A DNA stretch of 64,000 nt from Gibbula magus (lineage: Eukaryota > Mollusca > Gastropoda > Trochida > Trochidae): assembly GCA_936450465.1 (NCBI GenBank), contig OW388293.1, forward strand, positions 49,590,040-49,654,039, written 5' to 3'. Every line of letters starts with the position of its first letter. Positions within the stretch are counted from its first letter, which is position 1. Positions 60,301 to 64,000 of this stretch are shown here, piece after piece. A model generated the notes under the pieces. It had not been told where the DNA came from, did no database searches, and saw only the letters and a list, made by a program, of their open reading frames with translations. Both the position numbers and the translations under genes were made by a program.

Positions 60301-60824
60301 AATGTAATGTACTATTTATTCCAGAAGTCATGAAATTGAGGAAAATATTCTAAAATCTATACTTTCAAGCGTAGGCTGGATACTCGCCGCCACAACATCA
60401 ACATCATAGACGAAGCATGTAGCCATTACAATTCTTTCTGACTTCATTACCATGTCAAAATGATAGTTTGCCCTAAAAAAATATGAACCCCAATATGATT
60501 GCCCTCGTAGGTACAATGTAGTAAATACCACTATGATTGAAACCGGTATTAAATGAATTATAGCTAAGAGATACCAAGACAGTCTAGCGTGATTGTTTGA
60601 CTTAGAGATATGCAGTATATGCAGGGCTGTACTTCACTGGTGGCTGTGCTTAACGTATGGAACCGCATGTACCAGCTGACACTTCAAGCTTGCATTGATA
60701 TAGACAAACAAACCTGAATGTGCTCTCACAATTTATGTGACACACATTTTGTTGTTTTTCATTTGTTTCAAGCCTTCTTTCGTTACAACAAAATGTCCTT
60801 TGGCTTTTGGCTCTTGAAGAAACG

Positions 60825-61065
60825 GGGCGGGATAGCGCAGCGGTTAACATGTTCAGGTTCGGATCAAGAAGTCCCAGGTCGAATCTCGCAACTTTTGATT
60901 TGAGTGCAATGCTACACTGAATTTCATCACGTAATAGGCTCGCAGGTTTCACCGCAATGCATAGTCACATGGCGTTGCAGGCTTTCTCCCTGCCATAATA
61001 TTCGTAGTGATAGAAGTGAAATACTCTTGAAAGCGGTGGTAAACCCAAACTTATCTCACCGCTTG
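60825..61065 (+). mobile_element. tRNA-derived SINE, copy 4
   Basis: GGGATAGCGCAGCGGTTAAC (A-box), GGTCGAATCTC (B-box), then GAGTGCAATGCTACACTGAA, GCAGGTTTCACCGCAATGCA and ATACTCTTGAAAGCGG. An internal deletion removes the CTTTGTCTGC..GTAAGG part. Confidence 0.8.
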
Positions 61066-61917
61066 GCGAAAGTCTAATAGGATTGAGTAGATTAACGTGT
61101 TCGACTTTGAATTAAAATGTCTGAGCTTTGCAATTTGTTCAATTGTGGATGGCTGAAATATGTTTCTTTAAAAACCAGTGCTCTTAAATTGTTTGATTAT
61201 GCTCTGCAAAAATCCACAACAAAATGATAGTTATTGGGCTCAGGGAATCAGAGTATTGTGGTAGGGAAGTGTATACACAAAGGCACTGATCGAGCAGGAT
61301 TCAACTTCTGGCTTTTTTTACACCTGATGAAGGATATTTCTTCGCAAACTGAATCATTTGTTAGATTTATTAGCTCATCTGGCCCGAAATGATATGTCTA
61401 AAATATGAATTTTTAAGGCACATTTCATCAATTATTAATTGACAAGTTGCTCTTTAATTGCAAGAATTTAATTGTCATAATTAGTATAAACACGGTACAT
61501 GATCTATGAATTGCTCACAGGAGGCTGGCAACAGCTTGTGTAGATGTATGGTGCTGACTTGTGTGTGTGGATATATACTTGTTTACCGGTAACTTTCATC
61601 ATTGAGAAATCTGTTTCCAATGGAAATTGATAGTATTGTTATGTTATTCATGCTGTATGTCATGGTTGGGTTAACAAAACAAGAAAGCACTTATCGACTA
61701 CAATGAACAAACAAGTGGACCTTGCTGATTTTTGCATCTATGAAATGATCAATCCTTTATTGGAAGTTCTCACAATATTCTGGGTGGTGTCTTGAGCCAA
61801 TGGGTAATCCTGGATTACTGCTGTAGAAACAAGCTGTAAATTGGCCACTGAGAATGTGTTGACACTAATTGATTTAAAAAGATAGAGCAATGTTTCCCTG
61901 TTTCAATAGGTCTTGGG

Positions 61918-62275
61918 GAGGGGGCGGGGGCGGGGGCGGGGGCAGGGGCAGAGGCGGGGGCGGGATAGAGCAGTGGTTAGCGTGTTTGGCTTTGGATCAA
62001 GGGGTCCGTGGTTTGAATTCCACCAGGGACACGACAACTTTGTCTGCAGTAGAGAACTGTTCTACATGCAGTAAGGTTTGAGTGCAATGCTACAATGAAT
62101 TTCAGCATAGTACCACCCATGGCTCGCTAATTCCAACCGATGCTCACAGGTTTCACCGCAAAGCATAGCCACATGGTGATGCGGGCTTTCTCCCTGCCAT
62201 AATACTAGCAGCCGTGATATAAGTGAAGTACTCTTGAAAGCGGCGTTAAACACCAACTCATCACTCACTCAATAG
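61918..62275 (+). mobile_element. tRNA-derived SINE, copy 5 (full length), with GGGGCG leader
   Basis: The (GGGGGC)n leader 61918-61965 could form a G-quadruplex. The tRNA-like head is GATAGAGCAGTGGTTAGCG (A-box) and GGTTTGAATTCC (B-box, 62010-62021). The full body ends GGCGTTAAACACCAACTCAT then CACTCACTC. The best reference copy for the family in this window. Confidence 0.85.
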
Positions 62276-62607
62276 GTCTTTGTGTTCAAATTCTGTCAGT
62301 TAGGAGCTCTAAATCTTTAATGTGAAAGAAATGATGCAATTCTGCATTGAAACTTCCTGAAGTTTGATCGATGGCTTGCTACCTCCAGTTAGCCCTGCAA
62401 CAATATTCAGCATCTTGAAAATATCCTTTATAGCTGTAGGTGTTAAACCCAAACCCACCTTATACAGAATATTATGAAATAAGCCTGAAATGTTACCAGC
62501 GGGAATCTATGATTTTGTAAATTTTAATGGTAAAATCAAGCAGACCCTACCAGCTTCCAGCCTTGACCACTGTGTAAACTGTAATGTGATAAATCTGCAT
62601 TGTTGTT

Positions 62608-63050
62608 CCCCGCCGCGAAGCGGGGGATATAGTATTCAGCTCCGTACGTCCGTCTGTCCGTCCTGTTTCCTGTTACCACGATATCTCATGAACTGATGGA
62701 CCTAGAGTCTTTAAATTTGGTACCAGTCTTCATTAGAGGAATACACAGACACCAGTAGATTTGGGTGACCTTGACCGCATTTTCAAGGTCAATAAGAGAC
62801 TGAAATTTCTGGGACAAAAATCTTGTTACCACGATATCTCATGAACTGCTGGACCTAGAGTCTTTAAATTTGGTACCAATCTGCGGTGTGGGGGATACAC
62901 AGACACCAGTAGATTTGGGTGACCGTGACCGCATTTTCAAGGTCAATACGAGACTGAAATTTCTGGGACAAAAATCTTGTTACCACGATATCTCATGAAC
63001 TGCTGTACCTAGAGTCTTTAAATTTGGTACCAATCTGCGTTCGGGGATAT
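62608..63050 (+). mobile_element. Mosaic element, family E (related to C), 3' truncated
   Basis: Hairpin CCCCGCCGCGAAGCGGGG (62608-62625), GATATAGTATTCAG, then a GTCC/GTCT tract (62642-62663). Three units starting TTACCACGATATCTCATGAA (about 62674, 62825, 62980) follow, 151-155 bp apart. Units 1 and 2 hold GGTGACC(T/G)TGACC...TTTTCAAGGTCAAT. The third unit breaks off near 63050. Confidence 0.65.
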
Positions 63051-63483
63051 GGTCATGTTTGTGACAATGACTTGTTTTATCGAGTAAAGCATATAGATCT
63101 ATACAAAACATCCCTGAACTGACATTGGAAATCAACTGTATGAATCTCAGATGTCTTTCAATCTTTATAAGTTGAATTTGGTGATCGAAGATTGTATATA
63201 TTATTGCAGCACTATATTTCAACACCAAGCTTTACCTTCAAATAAATGAAAGTCATTCTTGTTGATGGTACAGATATGAGAAGTCTTTATGGAGATACAA
63301 CTTCTTTATAACACAGCAACTTTTCATTATAGATCCTTATACCATATTTATGCTTGAAAATGGAAATACAATATTTTTGTTATCACCTAGCTATACATTT
63401 CATTTCAATACTAAAACATAAACCATTGTCTGAAGCTAACCCGTCACGTTTTTACTTTATTGCTCTTGTGATGTATACTGGAC

Positions 63484-63646
63484 CAGTGTTGTTCCTAGAG
63501 GGGGTCCTGGGGACATTTACCCACCTTATTGGCTAGGTGCCCCTTAAAATTTGGAGAAGTAGGATACTTTTACCATTGCAAAGTGTCCCACTTGTTCAGA
63601 AATGCCTAAAATGACCCCCTCAGCAGATCACCTAGGAACAACACTG
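63484..63646. mobile_element. TIR MITE (GTGTTGTTCC family), copy 3, intact
   Basis: 163 bp bounded by CAGTGTTGTTCCTAG and CTAGGAACAACACTG (exact 15-bp TIR), with CTGGAC on both sides (63478-63483, 63647-63652). Related copies at 27349 and 47013. Non-coding. Confidence 0.8.
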
Positions 63647-64000
63647 CTGGACTAATGTCACCAGCTAATGTTATTCGAGTACTAAGACAACTAATGATGA
63701 CTCTTGTCGACCATCAGGCTCTGAGCTGAAATCAATGGCTGTAGAAGCGATGCTCTAAGTATGATAGATCACCACAATGAGAGGGACAAACAGATGGAAA
63801 TAAATGGTTGTCCAACTGAAAGTGAGACCGTATCGCAAGGGAATAAACTGAAACAAGGACGCGTGATAACTGTTGCTATCTTGCAGTTGGGAATATGTTT
63901 TGTATATGAAATATGAGCCAAGCCGGTTAATAAATATCATAAATCTTGTTTGGTTCTCCAGGGAATATGGAATGTTTGAGTGAAATATGAGCTTATTGAC

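Larger units (their letters stand above)
38626..64000 (+). other. PICALM/AP180 intron 1 (runs off the window)
   Basis: More than 25 kb downstream of the donor at 38626 with no match to the rest of the ANTH domain (no YLI..TN, no WVVVFK-type exon). It is AT-rich and crowded with minisatellites, SINEs and DNA-transposon remnants listed separately. No other gene was found nested on either strand. Stretches without any feature I could name are 40400-42100, 43320-44080, 57320-60820 and 51610-53240 (apart from small duplications). Confidence 0.7.

Noticed and set aside
60650..60952. 100-codon minus-strand frame
   Set aside because: Half of it lies in the antisense of SINE copy 4.
61918..62021. Functional tRNA gene suggested by A- and B-box matches
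   Set aside because: No full cloverleaf or acceptor stem; the sequence continues into the shared SINE body.

Overview
The window looks like AT-rich nuclear DNA of an animal, most likely a mollusc and possibly a gastropod (abalone-like). The reasons are spliced genes with GT/AG introns, a tRNA-derived SINE whose 3' end runs into (ACTC)n, and abundant non-autonomous elements with (GTCY)n microsatellites and tandem cores, a style known from mollusc genomes. The taxon is an inference. No bacterial, viral or organellar gene was seen.

Two protein-coding genes can be supported, arranged head to head. (1) On the minus strand, positions 22949 down to 8983 hold a complete 8-exon model of a 500-residue protein with an N-terminal RhoGAP domain. 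All seven introns have GT/AG ends and every exon phase agrees. An in-frame stop lies just upstream of the chosen ATG, and the 5' UTR exon probably begins at 23100. A classical-looking promoter cluster facing this gene lies at 31345-31495. (2) On the plus strand, 38496-38625 is the first coding exon of a PICALM/AP180 (CALM-type clathrin assembly) protein. Its CpG-containing, TATA-less promoter carries an E-box and a YY1-type CCGCCATCTTG. The next exon is not in the window, so the remaining 25 kb is its first intron.

Most of the rest is repeats. The intron between RhoGAP exons 4 and 5 is almost filled by a 3.2-kb, ~102-copy satellite of a 31-bp unit with higher-order structure, and the array reaches within a few bases of the 5' splice site. 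Other minisatellites lie at 7.1 kb (31 bp, A-B-C-C order), 26.2 kb (22 bp), 46.0 kb (20 bp) and 56.2 kb (31/29 bp).

Transposon remnants with readable ends include a hAT-type element with an 8-bp target duplication (49371-50714), a Mutator-like element with a 10-bp duplication (39646-40092), two TTAA-flanked elements (1982-2806, 37195-37740), several small TIR or foldback MITEs, five SINE copies, and one MITE nested in a SINE.

The most interesting pattern is a set of related mosaic elements at 0.5, 10.7, 12.4, 14.1, 50.9 and 62.6 kb. The ones with a readable end have a hairpin terminus, then a (GTCY)n microsatellite, then tandem 145-180 bp units. Each unit contains its own palindrome. In three families the palindrome is built from RGGTCA-type nuclear-receptor half-sites. 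They resemble Helentron-associated elements (HINE/Pegasus type).
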